Shown in pieces: positions 52,853 through 61,308 of a stretch of DNA of 64,000 nt. The stretch is taken from the NCBI RefSeq assembly GCF_009834915.1, contig NZ_WVHS01000003.1:310001-374000 (forward strand), in the 5' to 3' direction. Every line of letters starts with the position of its first letter. The stretch's first letter is position 1. Origin of the DNA: Hufsiella ginkgonis (GTDB taxonomy: Bacteria > Bacteroidota > Bacteroidia > Sphingobacteriales > Sphingobacteriaceae). The translations under genes were made by a program, and so were the position numbers. The notes under the pieces are model-generated. The model searched no databases and was not told the DNA's origin. It saw only the letters and a program-made list of their open reading frames with translations.

Positions 52853-53953
52853 ATGGGATTACAATGCGGAATAGTTGGTTTGCCCAACGTGGGAAAATCG
52901 ACACTTTTTAACTGTTTATCGAATGCAAAGGCGCAGGCGGCTAATTTTCCGTTTTGCACCATCGAGCCGAACGTAGGCGTGATCACCGTGCCGGACGACC
53001 GGCTGAATAAACTGACCGAACTGGTAAAGCCCAGGAACGTAGTACCGAATACCATCGAGATCGTTGATATTGCCGGGTTGGTTAAAGGCGCCAGTAAGGG
53101 CGAGGGTCTTGGCAACCAGTTCCTGGGGAATATTCGTGCCACTAACGCCATTATCCACGTGCTGCGTTGTTTTGATGATGGAAATGTGATCCACGTTGAC
53201 GGCTCTGTGGACCCGATCCGCGACAAAGAGATCATCGATACCGAGCTCCAGCTAAAAGACCTGGATACCGTAGATAAACGGATCCAGAAGGTGGAGAAAA
53301 TGGCCAAGACCGGCGGCGACAAAGCGGCTAAACGTACATTTGATATTTTAACCGTAGTAAAAGCGCACCTGGAAGCGGGTAAATCGGTGCGAAGCGCTCC
53401 CATTTCTCCCGGGGATTTTGAATTTATCGCCGAGCTGAGCCTGCTCACCGCCAAGCCAGTATTATATGTTTGTAACGTAGACGAAGCTTCGGTAAATACC
53501 GGCAACGCTTACGTAGAACAGGTAAGAGCCCTGGCGAAGGAAGAAAACGCCGAGGTATTGGTGATCTCTGCCAGGATCGAGTCTGAAATTGCGGAGCTGG
53601 AAAGTTATGAAGAGCGCCAGATGTTCCTTGATGACCTCGGCCTGGAAGAATCGGGCGTAAATAAGCTCATCATAGCGGCTTACAAGATCCTCGATCTGTA
53701 TACTTACTTTACCGCCGGCGTGCAGGAAGTGCGTGCATGGACGATCACCAGGGGATTTACCGCACCACAGGCGGCTGGTGTGATCCACACGGATTTCGAA
53801 AAAGGATTTATCCGCGCGGAGGTGATCAAGTATGAGGATTTCGTCAGGCTTGGCTCAGAAGCAGCATGCAAAGAAGCCGGGAAGCTGAGTGTAGAAGGAA
53901 AAACCTATGTAGTAGAAGACGGCGATATTATGCATTTCAGGTTTAACGTGTAG
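52853..53953 (+). CDS. ychF: Redox-regulated ATPase YchF (OLA1-type)
   Basis: This 366-residue cytoplasmic Obg-related P-loop protein has a G1 motif G-L-P-N-V-G-K-S-T (residues 8-16), G3 D-I-A-G-L-V-K-G-A-S-K-G-E-G-L-G-N-Q-F-L (about 66-85) and the altered G4 N-V-D-E (about 206) that gives ATP rather than GTP preference in this family. A helical middle and a C-terminal TGS domain follow (FTAGVQEVRAWTI...). It is widely conserved, binds ribosomes and is linked to stress and redox responses. Length is normal for the family. A terminator-like structure follows. Confidence 0.97.
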   Translation: MGLQCGIVGLPNVGKSTLFNCLSNAKAQAANFPFCTIEPNVGVITVPDDRLNKLTELVKPRNVVPNTIEIVDIAGLVKGASKGEGLGNQFLGNIRATNAIIHVLRCFDDGNVIHVDGSVDPIRDKEIIDTELQLKDLDTVDKRIQKVEKMAKTGGDKAAKRTFDILTVVKAHLEAGKSVRSAPISPGDFEFIAELSLLTAKPVLYVCNVDEASVNTGNAYVEQVRALAKEENAEVLVISARIESEIAELESYEERQMFLDDLGLEESGVNKLIIAAYKILDLYTYFTAGVQEVRAWTITRGFTAPQAAGVIHTDFEKGFIRAEVIKYEDFVRLGSEAACKEAGKLSVEGKTYVVEDGDIMHFRFNV

Positions 53954-53968
53954 CTATCAGTGTAGTTG

Positions 53969-54010
53969 AAAAAAAGCTGAAGCGATAGCTGATAGCTGAC
54001 AGCTTTTTAT
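53969..54010 (+). terminator. Terminator after ychF, built from the heptamer repeat (cluster 3)
   Basis: AAAAAGCTG (53971-53979) pairs with CAGCTTTTT (54000-54008). The loop contains AGCTATC-type heptamers in the reverse orientation, and TAGCTATCAG just upstream (53951-53960) can pair with CTGATAGCT inside it. A mobile-looking repeat thus provides the likely end of the ychF transcript. Confidence 0.6.
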
Positions 54011-54029
54011 TAAGTTTGCCACATCCAAT

Positions 54030-54101
54030 GCACCCGTAGTTCAACGGATAGAATTATGGTTTCCGGTACCATCGATAGGGGTTCGAATCCCTTCGGGTGC
54101 A
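54030..54101 (+). tRNA. tRNA-Arg (anticodon CCG)
   Basis: A full cloverleaf can be drawn: acceptor GCACCCG / CGGGTGC, D-stem GTTC / GAAT, anticodon stem ATGGT / ACCAT with loop TTCCGGT (anticodon CCG) and a T-arm with TTCGAAT loop. The discriminator is A and CCA is not encoded. It reads Arg CGG codons. Confidence 0.95.
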
Positions 54102-54106
54102 CCCCA

Positions 54107-54150
54107 AAGGGACATCACCTTTTTTGGAAGGTTTTTGTCCCTTATTTTTT
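54107..54150 (+). terminator. Rho-independent terminator after tRNA-Arg
   Basis: AAGGGACA (54107-54114) pairs with TGTCCCTT (54136-54143), extended inside by ACCTT / AAGGT, and is followed by ATTTTTT. Confidence 0.85.
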
Positions 54151-54210
54151 GCAAAAAACGATCCCCGTAATATTAAACAGGATAAGTCCGATCGAGCTGA
54201 ATTGCTGGGG

Positions 54211-54245
54211 AGCTATTAGCTTTCAGCTATCAGCAATCAGCTTTG
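54211..54245 (+). repeat. Heptanucleotide repeat, 5 units (cluster 4)
   Basis: Units AGCTATT, AGCTTTC, AGCTATC, AGCAATC and AGCTTTG follow a strict 7-base period, downstream of the tRNA terminator. Confidence 0.7.
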
Positions 54246-54424
54246 ATTACACTGTCAAACCTGGAATACTACTCAGGAAGAGCTCAACATCAATTATTTA
54301 TCTTATCAGGTATACTTTACAGGCTGAATGCTGATAGTGACAGCCAAATCTACTCCCCAGAATTCAGCTTGATCCGAGACGATAATTATCCTTTCTTCCC
54401 TGCGGGAGGAGACAGGATTTCATT

Positions 54425-54520
54425 ACAAATAAGTAACTTGTTTTTATTAAGTTACTTCAGTAAGACAGGGATTTTATCCTCCTTGGGAGGAGGTGCCGAA
54501 GGCGGAGGAGGACAACATAT
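54425..54520. repeat. Palindromic dispersed-repeat region
   Basis: AAGTAACTT (from 54430) and AAGTTACTT (from 54452) flank a T-rich centre, and 54477-54513 reads TCCTCCTTGGGAGGAGG followed by GCCGAAGGCGGAGGAGG, a G-rich unit common between Bacteroidota genes. The open frame across 54243-54656 has no ATG near its start and crosses this repeat, so I do not call a gene in the 551-bp stretch 54151-54701. Confidence 0.45.
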
Positions 54521-54701
54521 CCCGATCCCCAATTATTTTGCCTGGTTTATTGCGGCCGGAACATCTTCAGTGGCATTGTATGTCGGCGGCAAATTCTATT
54601 GGGATGGCTTAACGAGTACCAAGTATTATCTTAACATTAACATAATATTTACCTAAGCTGCAAGCGGTAACTTAGCTCTCTGAACTTAGAACTGGTCTTA
54701 A

Positions 54702-55532
54702 ATGAGAATAAGCATTTTATGCATTTTAATCACCCTGTGCAGCGGGCATGCTATTGCGCAAATGCCGTCTTCCTCAAGGTTATCAGAAACAGCCGCCGGT
54801 TCGCCGCAGCCGTTTTTATTTTCAGTAACTACTCTTTCAGAAAGCGGGAGAGTATGGAGCTTAGCTTACTCCGGCAGCTATGGCGAACGCACGTTCGGAC
54901 CGTTTGGATATGATGGATTGGGGCAGCAGCTTGCAATTAAAGGATATCTCGGTAAACGGTTCACTCTTTGGGCCAGCGTGGCAGCAGGATTTCCACATTC
55001 CGGAAAAATAACGAGTGCACAACAGGCAGAAATCATACGCGATTTGGTTGGAGGTAAAAAACAGTCGGGCCCAAGATTGGGATTGAGTTTTGGAGTGAGC
55101 CGTGACTGGGAGAACGTTAAATCCGTGTCAAGCAGGATAACGGCCTCTTTTGATGCGGCCAAATGGCGGTTCGGCGGAAATATGCGTTTTGAAAAGTCAT
55201 TTAATGCCTCGCGCGACAAAATTGATTTTACTACCAGCGCCGGTTTCCATCACAGTATCGGGAAAACGGTATACGGTGGAATTGAGGCAGTTGGCCAGGA
55301 CCTCGAAGGCTTTTGGGAGGAAGATGAAGCGGAAGGAGGGGCCAGGCTTTTTATCGGCCCATCTGTCAATATCGTCCCCGGAAGTTCGCGATTCGGATTC
55401 TCAGCGTGCGGCGGCCCGGTCTTTTATGCAACACGCAGCAACGCGGTCCCTTCACAGGCATTGAGGGACTTAAGTTTAAAGAACGGCTACACTGTAAGAG
55501 CGATGGTCTCTTTCAACCTGCAGGGAAATTAA
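54702..55532 (+). CDS. Hypothetical secreted beta-barrel-like protein
   Basis: This 276-residue protein has a signal peptide (MRISILCILITLCSGHAIAQ). The mature part alternates polar and hydrophobic residues with many aromatic strand ends (WSLAYSGSYG, LGLSFGVSRDW, FTTSAGFHHS, YTVRAMVSFNLQGN), as in small outer-membrane beta-barrels. I do not recognise a named family. It lies 14 bp upstream of the phosphoesterase gene and is probably co-transcribed. The function is unknown. Confidence 0.7.
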   Translation: MRISILCILITLCSGHAIAQMPSSSRLSETAAGSPQPFLFSVTTLSESGRVWSLAYSGSYGERTFGPFGYDGLGQQLAIKGYLGKRFTLWASVAAGFPHSGKITSAQQAEIIRDLVGGKKQSGPRLGLSFGVSRDWENVKSVSSRITASFDAAKWRFGGNMRFEKSFNASRDKIDFTTSAGFHHSIGKTVYGGIEAVGQDLEGFWEEDEAEGGARLFIGPSVNIVPGSSRFGFSACGGPVFYATRSNAVPSQALRDLSLKNGYTVRAMVSFNLQGN

Positions 55533-55546
55533 TAAAGTTATACGAT

Positions 55547-58000
55547 ATGAAAAACAGTTGGAAGCTTTACATAGTTGCCGTACTAGCCGGGTTAACCGGC
55601 GGGGCAGTGGCACAAACTCCGGGAAAAATAAAGGAAACCGGGCAGGTTATTCTTCCAAACGGTTGGAAAATAAGTCCCGCCGGCCGTTCGCTACCACTTG
55701 GCGACCTTCCTTTAAATATGCAATTGAGCGCATCGGGCACGTTGCTTGCCGTAACCAACAACGGGCAGAGCACACAATCGCTGCAACTGATAGATCCGCG
55801 AAGTGAAAAACTGTTAGATGAGAGAGAACTGGGTAAGTCATGGTACGGCCTGGCCTTCAGCAGGGATGAAAAAGACCTGTACGTTTCCGGAGGCAACGAC
55901 AACTGGATACTCGATTTTTCTATACAATCCGGCAAGATCGGAAAGGCTGATACCATAAAACTGGGAGCCCCGTGGCCGAAAAGCAAGATCTGCCCGACCG
56001 GCATTGCAGTAAACAGGGCTAACACCCGGTTATTTGCAGTGACTAAGGAAGATAGTGCCCTGTATATTATAAACCCTTCTACTAAACAGGTGCTGAATAA
56101 AGTCGCGCTGCCGTCAATAGCTTACTCATGTTTACTCTCTCCTGATGAAAAGATCCTTTACATATCCCTCTGGGATGGCCGTAAAGTAGCGCTTGTAAAT
56201 ACAGCGACAGCAACAATTGTGAAAACAATAGCTACGGGCGACCATCCGAACGAACTCTTGCTGAACAAAAAAGGCACGTGGCTTTTTATCGCCAACGCCA
56301 ATGACAACACCGTTTCCGTGGTGAACACCACAACCCATAAAGTGATAGAAACGGTTACTACAACCCTTTACCCAACTACATTAACCGGGTCGACTACAAA
56401 TGGCCTGGCACTTTCTGCCGACGAAAAGACCTTGTATATCGCTAATGCCGACAATAACTGCCTGGCGGTTTTTGACGTTTCGAAGCCCGGCAGCAGCCAG
56501 AGCCGCGGGTTTATCCCGGTTGGATGGTATCCTACCAATGTAAAAACCCTGTTGGGAAAGATACTGGTCACTAACGGCAAGGGCCTCACCTCACTTGCCA
56601 ATCCGCTCGGCCCGCAACCCGTACTCAAAAGCGATGATACCGGCATCCATGTCGGCGCCACGGTGAACAGCAGGCTCCAGTATATTGGCGGGCTGTTTAA
56701 AGGATCGATGTCTTTTATCGATACTCCCAGGCCGGAGGAAATGAAGGTTTACACAAATCAGGTGTATGCGAATACCCCGTTCACCACGAAAAGGACCCTG
56801 CAGGCCGATGGCGAACCCGGGAACCCGGTACCCAGAAAACCGGGAGAGAAATCACCTATAAAGCACGTATTTTATATAATCAAGGAGAACCGCACGTATG
56901 ACCAGGTGCTGGGCGACATCCCGGAAGGGAACGGTGATACTTCACTCTGTATTTTCGGTGAAAAAGTAACGCCAAACCAACATGCGCTGGCTAAAAGCTT
57001 TATTTTATTAGACAATTTTTACGTAGATGCCGAAGTAAGCGCCGACGGCCACAACTGGAGCATGGCAGCCTATGCCACGGACGTGATCGAAAAAACATGG
57101 CCCTCTACCTATAGCAGCCGCGGCGGGTCCACCAGTTATGAAGGAGGGAGGCCGGCCACTTATCCCAAGGGAGGCTTCATATGGGATTATTGCAAGCGTG
57201 CAGGGATCACCTACCGCAGTTATGGCGAGTTCGGACAGATGGGCAAAGCCAATATAAAATCGCTCGAAGGGCATATGGCGCCGCATTCGCCCGGGTTTAA
57301 TATGGATATTTTGGACCAGGTACGCGCCGATGCCTGGATCCATGATTTCGATTCCCTGCTGGCTATTAACCAGGTGCCCCAATTCAGCACTATCCGCATT
57401 TCAAACGATCATACCAGCGGTCAGGCGAAGGGAAAGTATTCACCCATCGCTTCAGTTGCCGATAACGACCTTGCCGTGGGCCGTATGATAGAGCATCTTT
57501 CCAAAAGCTCCCTGTGGGGCACTTCCGTTGTATTTATCCTCGAAGACGATGCCCAAAACGGCCCTGATCATGTGGATGCGCATCGGTCACCCGCTTACGT
57601 GGTTGGCCCGTATGTGAAGCGAAACGCCGTGATCCATGAAATGTATTCCACTTCTGGTTTCCTGCGTACCATGGAGCTTATCCTGGGCCTCCCGCCCATG
57701 AGCCAGTATGATGCAGGCGCATTGCCCTTATTTGAATGCTTTACCTCTAAACCCGATCTCGCGCCTTTTATCGCCACGCCGGCACTTGTAGACATTAACC
57801 AGCGTAACGTGGCCGTTAATAAAAGCAGTATGCGCTCAGATCTGTTCAACTTTGCCAAGGAAGACGATGTTCCCGACCTGGAGCTGAATGAAGTGGTTTG
57901 GAAATCGGTAAAAGGTGAAAACTCGGCTATGCCGGCGCCCCGACGGGCCGCATTCGTGATCCTGGAGAAAAAAAAGAAAAAGGATGCGGACGACGATTAA
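55547..58000 (+). CDS. YVTN beta-propeller / phosphoesterase bifunctional protein, secreted
   Basis: I chose the ATG at 55547, which begins a signal peptide (MKNSWKLYIVAVLAG...AVAQ); the frame is open earlier but overlaps the previous gene. The 817-residue protein has an N-terminal seven-bladed YVTN-type propeller (about 40-400; blades such as LYIANADNNCLAVFD and LFIANANDNTVSVVN). An alkaline-phosphatase-superfamily phosphoesterase domain (about 450-780) follows with K-H-V-F-Y-I-I-K-E-N-R-T-Y-D-Q, S-A-D-G-H-N-W and E-D-D-A-Q-N-G-P-D-H-V-D-A-H-R metal-site motifs. The C-terminus is lysine- and aspartate-rich. It may hydrolyse a phosphate ester or phospholipid outside the cell; the substrate is unknown. 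Confidence 0.9.
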   Translation: MKNSWKLYIVAVLAGLTGGAVAQTPGKIKETGQVILPNGWKISPAGRSLPLGDLPLNMQLSASGTLLAVTNNGQSTQSLQLIDPRSEKLLDERELGKSWYGLAFSRDEKDLYVSGGNDNWILDFSIQSGKIGKADTIKLGAPWPKSKICPTGIAVNRANTRLFAVTKEDSALYIINPSTKQVLNKVALPSIAYSCLLSPDEKILYISLWDGRKVALVNTATATIVKTIATGDHPNELLLNKKGTWLFIANANDNTVSVVNTTTHKVIETVTTTLYPTTLTGSTTNGLALSADEKTLYIANADNNCLAVFDVSKPGSSQSRGFIPVGWYPTNVKTLLGKILVTNGKGLTSLANPLGPQPVLKSDDTGIHVGATVNSRLQYIGGLFKGSMSFIDTPRPEEMKVYTNQVYANTPFTTKRTLQADGEPGNPVPRKPGEKSPIKHVFYIIKENRTYDQVLGDIPEGNGDTSLCIFGEKVTPNQHALAKSFILLDNFYVDAEVSADGHNWSMAAYATDVIEKTWPSTYSSRGGSTSYEGGRPATYPKGGFIWDYCKRAGITYRSYGEFGQMGKANIKSLEGHMAPHSPGFNMDILDQVRADAWIHDFDSLLAINQVPQFSTIRISNDHTSGQAKGKYSPIASVADNDLAVGRMIEHLSKSSLWGTSVVFILEDDAQNGPDHVDAHRSPAYVVGPYVKRNAVIHEMYSTSGFLRTMELILGLPPMSQYDAGALPLFECFTSKPDLAPFIATPALVDINQRNVAVNKSSMRSDLFNFAKEDDVPDLELNEVVWKSVKGENSAMPAPRRAAFVILEKKKKKDADDD

Positions 58001-58172
58001 AAGAGTAACTCATCAAAGTGAAGACCTTCCGGCGAACATTCATTTCGGAACAAAAGATGATAAATTACCGGATCGGCAACATTACCGGGCCGGGTGGTCA
58101 TTGTGAGCATGGGATATCCGCGGGCGACCTTTCTGCGAACGGGCGACATTTGAAACCGAATTTTTTGCCGGT

Positions 58173-58844
58173 TTATTCCTTGATACACCTGACTGAAAAA
58201 CCATAGGTATAGTAGCTTTTATCGCGGTCCACATCCGCAAATGACCCGAAGATCCTTGGGCTCCACGCAAAAAGCTCGAAGCTTCGTGTAGCCGCCCACC
58301 AGTAACCATTGCTTTTCAACGTATGGAAAGACCCGTCGATGCCTGAGCGGTAGCCGCCCGGCAGCGCGTCGAAACCACTGTCGCCACTGGCGTTAGAGCC
58401 CGCATCAATCCAATGTGCCGCGCCTGCTTCCTTCAGTCCCGACGCGGCTATGGTATCGCCTTTTAGGTAAGTAATGAGTTCTGCAATATCTTCCTGGGAA
58501 GGAACTCGCCAGCCTGCCGGCGCAATGCCGCGTACGTCGTTCACAGCGAGCCAATTATAAAGATGCCCGTAAGTTTTACCGTTTTCCCGTTCATTAAAAT
58601 AATCGCACCATGCACCGTCTTCCGCCTTGCGCCATGCCTCATTAGCCGGAAGCTGGAGTATCGCGCTGCCGTCCCGGTAATGGGTCACCCGTAGGTTTTC
58701 AGCCATCCAAAGCTGGTTTCCGATCCGAACCGTGCGATAGGTATTCCCGTCGACATCCGATACCGTATTTGCGGGCCTGCAGGAGAAAAAGAACATCGTT
58801 GCAATGCCAGTGACGATTAGCAGTATGCGCGTTATTAAGAACAT
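58173..58844 (-). CDS. FISUMP-domain lipoprotein
   Basis: I chose the ATG at 58844, which gives a lipoprotein signal (MFLITRILLIVTGIATMFFFSC) and a 16-bp gap to the upstream gene; a start at 58883 would overlap it. The 223-residue protein carries the Fibrobacter succinogenes major-paralogous (FISUMP) domain: the D-G-N-T-Y-R-T-V-R-I-G-N-Q-L-W-M-A-E-N-L-R opening, GHLYNWLAV, G-W-R-V-P-S-Q-E-D, ALPGGYR and the final F-S-V-R-C-I. Such proteins are abundant secreted or surface proteins of unknown role. The 172-bp stretch downstream to 58000 shows nothing I can support. Confidence 0.88.
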   Translation of the reverse strand: MFLITRILLIVTGIATMFFFSCRPANTVSDVDGNTYRTVRIGNQLWMAENLRVTHYRDGSAILQLPANEAWRKAEDGAWCDYFNERENGKTYGHLYNWLAVNDVRGIAPAGWRVPSQEDIAELITYLKGDTIAASGLKEAGAAHWIDAGSNASGDSGFDALPGGYRSGIDGSFHTLKSNGYWWAATRSFELFAWSPRIFGSFADVDRDKSYYTYGFSVRCIKE

Positions 58845-58860
58845 ATTAATGGTTTGCAGA

Positions 58861-59418
58861 TCAATGTGTATCAAATACTTCAAATGAACCGTTTTTAGAA
58901 TAGTAAATGCGCACGCGGTTCTCGAAATCGTAGAGGTTCACGGCGTTAGACCGGAGTATCAGCGACCGGATAGCCGGCCTTACAATATCGATCCTGCCTG
59001 GCGGCTCAACAGATAAACCCACATGAAGATTAGCCGTCCCGTTGGCGACCGGTCCCGGAGCCACCCAATGGCTTAACTTGTTGCCCTGCATGGAGATGAT
59101 CACCAGGTTAATTTTATCGCCGTTCTTTAACAAAAGGGCGTAATCGGCCAAACCGTCGTCGTTAAAATCGGCAATCGCCTGATAGGGAATCTCGTCCCGG
59201 TCATAGAACGACCACCAGCTGACCGCATATTCCGCAGTGTCAACTAATGCCGATCCAGGCAATTGCCCGTGGATGTAAAACAATATATCATTGGGTAAAG
59301 TATGGCGTCGCCGATGAATGATCGAATCTCCGGCGCCGTTTTGATTCAACTGGTCCGCTCTTTGGCAGGATGCCATAAATATTAACAGTAGCCATACCGC
59401 AAGTTCTGGTCCGCGCAC
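58861..59418 (-). CDS. Hypothetical lipoprotein
   Basis: I chose the GTG at 59418, which gives a short lipoprotein signal (..LAVWLLLIFMASC). The ATG at 59508 would add 30 residues translated across a strong terminator hairpin. The 185-residue protein has A-D-F-N-D-D-G-L-A-D-Y-A-L-L-L near its middle, a Ca-binding-like D-x-N-x-D-G-x-x-D loop of the FG-GAP/dockerin style used to read out quantities in envelope proteins. No family is recognised. It is 16 bp upstream of the FISUMP gene on the same strand, so the two probably act together. Confidence 0.65.
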   Translation of the reverse strand: MRGPELAVWLLLIFMASCQRADQLNQNGAGDSIIHRRRHTLPNDILFYIHGQLPGSALVDTAEYAVSWWSFYDRDEIPYQAIADFNDDGLADYALLLKNGDKINLVIISMQGNKLSHWVAPGPVANGTANLHVGLSVEPPGRIDIVRPAIRSLILRSNAVNLYDFENRVRIYYSKNGSFEVFDTH

Positions 59419-59436
59419 GGTTAACCGATTAAAATA

Positions 59437-59484
59437 AAGCCGCCGGTAGCCGGTCGCCTGCTGGTGACCGGCTACCGGCGGTTT
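59437..59484 (-). terminator. Strong Rho-independent terminator (minus strand)
   Basis: A stem of about 19 bp (CCGCCGGTAGCCGGTC paired with GACCGGCTACCGGCGG plus flanking pairs) with a 4-base loop is followed on the minus strand by TTTATTTT. It ends the beta-helix lipoprotein gene and separates it from the small lipoprotein genes. Confidence 0.85.
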
Positions 59485-59530
59485 ATGCCAACTGTCAATT
59501 ATCCACATGTTTTTAATTAATCAGTTAATA

Positions 59531-60634
59531 TTACCATGAGCCGTTGGCAGCGGTATAGGTCTGCCCGTTTACTTTAGTAGTGCACGACGCCGTGCGTACA
59601 TGCTGTACGTTGGGATGTGAACCGGATACGGTTCCCCCGTTGACTTTCGTGTTGGTGGCATCCTCCAGGAAGATCCCGTGGCTGGTGTTGTTGGCTATAT
59701 CGACCGTTGTGACCGTGGTACCGTTGCTTCCTGATACGCTAAAAAAGCCCCGGCCACTGTTGCGGGAATAAACCTTCGCACAAGTAACATTCGGACCATT
59801 GTTGTTTGCCACCCTGAAAGTAGCGTAACCCCCGCCGTTGCAATTATAGTTGCCTGTCACTGTTCCCACCGAACCATTTTTAGACTGGTTAAGCAACACG
59901 CCGCAACCGAAATTATTACTTGAGGTAACGTTACCGATACTGAATCCGTCGAGTCCGTAGGTCTCTATTGACATATCGCCGCCGGTAATATTGATCGTTC
60001 CGCTGATCGTGAGATTACTGGTTGCAGCGGTGCTGTGGTCTACCCGAATCCCCAAACCATATTGGCCTGACCCGTTGGTAAGGTTCATAGTGATGTTACT
60101 GATGGCCATATTGGTACATCCTTTGAACCAGATTCCATACCTTGGATTGCCTGACACCTGGAGGTTCTTTACCTCGATCTGGGTTTTCCTGTCAGCCTGC
60201 ACCGGTACAATCAGCAGGTCGTTACTATTACAGGTAAATGTAGTATTGCTGAAATCGATGCCGGTATAGCTCGGCAGGTTTACAGCTTTAACCGAGCCCC
60301 CGGAATTGCCGGAGCTTCCCGAGTTTTTCACCACCACCCACTCTTTGGCGGTCCTGCCGGAAGTGAGGTTATTACAGGCGGCCTGGATAGCTGCAATATA
60401 ATCGGTACCGGTATACTTTGTTACGCCGTTCACTTTGGCGATGTAATTGCTGCCGGATTTAGTTACCTCCGCAGACGAGGCAGAAATAGTCCCGGTCCCT
60501 TTCCGGGAAGACACTGTTTCTCCGGATGATCCGGGTGGCGGAAGGTTTTCCTTTTTGCAGCTTTGCACAATTACCAGGGAGATAAGCATCGCGATTGCAG
60601 TCGCTATGCCTTTAAAGAATGTTAGTTTTTTCAT
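59531..60634 (-). CDS. Right-handed beta-helix lipoprotein
   Basis: This 367-residue lipoprotein (lipobox V-Q-S-C near residue 26) has a Ser/Gly-rich linker and a right-handed parallel beta-helix (about 75-355) with repeating short strands and Asn-ladder positions (ISNITMNLTNGSG, FSIGNVTSSNNFGCGVLLN, VTTVDIANNTSHGIFLEDA). Proteins of this fold include pectate lyases and other surface glycan-active enzymes, but the catalytic lysine/arginine and calcium-site aspartates of PL1 are not obvious. It stands alone between a terminator and a gene-free region. It may bind or cleave a polysaccharide; function is uncertain. Confidence 0.75.
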   Translation of the reverse strand: MKKLTFFKGIATAIAMLISLVIVQSCKKENLPPPGSSGETVSSRKGTGTISASSAEVTKSGSNYIAKVNGVTKYTGTDYIAAIQAACNNLTSGRTAKEWVVVKNSGSSGNSGGSVKAVNLPSYTGIDFSNTTFTCNSNDLLIVPVQADRKTQIEVKNLQVSGNPRYGIWFKGCTNMAISNITMNLTNGSGQYGLGIRVDHSTAATSNLTISGTINITGGDMSIETYGLDGFSIGNVTSSNNFGCGVLLNQSKNGSVGTVTGNYNCNGGGYATFRVANNNGPNVTCAKVYSRNSGRGFFSVSGSNGTTVTTVDIANNTSHGIFLEDATNTKVNGGTVSGSHPNVQHVRTASCTTKVNGQTYTAANGSW

Positions 60635-61023
60635 CCTTCTTAAGTTTAAGGGTTAATAATTGACGTTAGTTAGTAATTGTACGATTGACACGTATTAAAG
60701 TTTCCACAATATTAAGAACGGCCTGTCTGCGCTGCAAAATATCCCTGGCTGATGCTCGTACACGGTATTCACCCGTTTTACGGCAGCTGAAAAGGGTGTG
60801 CTCTAATAATATGGTGGCTTTATCGTGCGGTCACCCGGTTCACCCTGGTCACGCATTATGTGACCTGCCAGGTATGCTCAGCGCGGCCCGGACACCAAAG
60901 CGAGGCAGAATTCCCCGTGCACACAGGGCAGGTTGCACAGGCTGGACCAGGCTTCAACTATTCTTCATTTTTTTAAACATAATGAACCGGCTGTTGTTAC
61001 TAAATATATTAGCATAAACTATT
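60635..61023. other. Gene-free region with an inverted repeat
   Basis: Between the beta-helix lipoprotein and the DUF3072 gene I see no convincing gene. A perfect 6-bp inverted repeat GGTCAC-N7-GTGACC (60847-60865) could be a protein-binding site. A 110-codon plus-strand frame here is rich in Arg, Cys and His with no family match and is not called. Confidence 0.4.
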
Positions 61024-61290
61024 ATGAAAAGTAACGACCAGGAAGAAAAACTTTTTCAGCGAGATGAAACCGGTATGGGTTCGACCGAAATTAAAGGCTC
61101 AAATACGATTAAAGATCCCGACGACTGGACGACCGGCGACGAACGGATGACGGGGGCCCAGCATTCATATCTCACCACATTATGTGCCGAGGCCGGGGAA
61201 GAGTTCGATGAGAATCTTACAAAAGCGGAGGCATCAAAAAGGATCGATGAATTACAGCATAAAACCGGGCGAGGATTGGAAAACGGATAA
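61024..61290 (+). CDS. DUF3072 family protein
   Basis: This 88-residue protein ends in the DUF3072 signature: K-D-P-D-D-W-T-T-G-D-E-R-M-T-G-A-Q-H-S-Y-L-T-T-L, then F-D-E-N-L-T-K-A-E-A-S-K-R-I-D-E-L-Q and T-G-R-G. It is acidic, soluble and without a signal peptide. The first 30 residues are polar and probably disordered. The family's function is unknown. It is convergent with the outer-membrane receptor gene, 18 bp apart. Confidence 0.88.
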   Translation: MKSNDQEEKLFQRDETGMGSTEIKGSNTIKDPDDWTTGDERMTGAQHSYLTTLCAEAGEEFDENLTKAEASKRIDELQHKTGRGLENG

Positions 61291-61308
61291 CATTTGCCAT
61301 GCCAAAAG

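Noticed and set aside
54243-54656. Plus-strand frame of about 137 codons after the tRNA
   Set aside because: It begins with TTG inside a heptamer repeat, crosses palindromic dispersed repeats and has no family resemblance.
60685-61017. Plus-strand frame of about 110 codons in the gap before the DUF3072 gene
   Set aside because: Cys/Arg/His-rich translation with no motif, no signal peptide and no similarity I recognise; probably non-coding.
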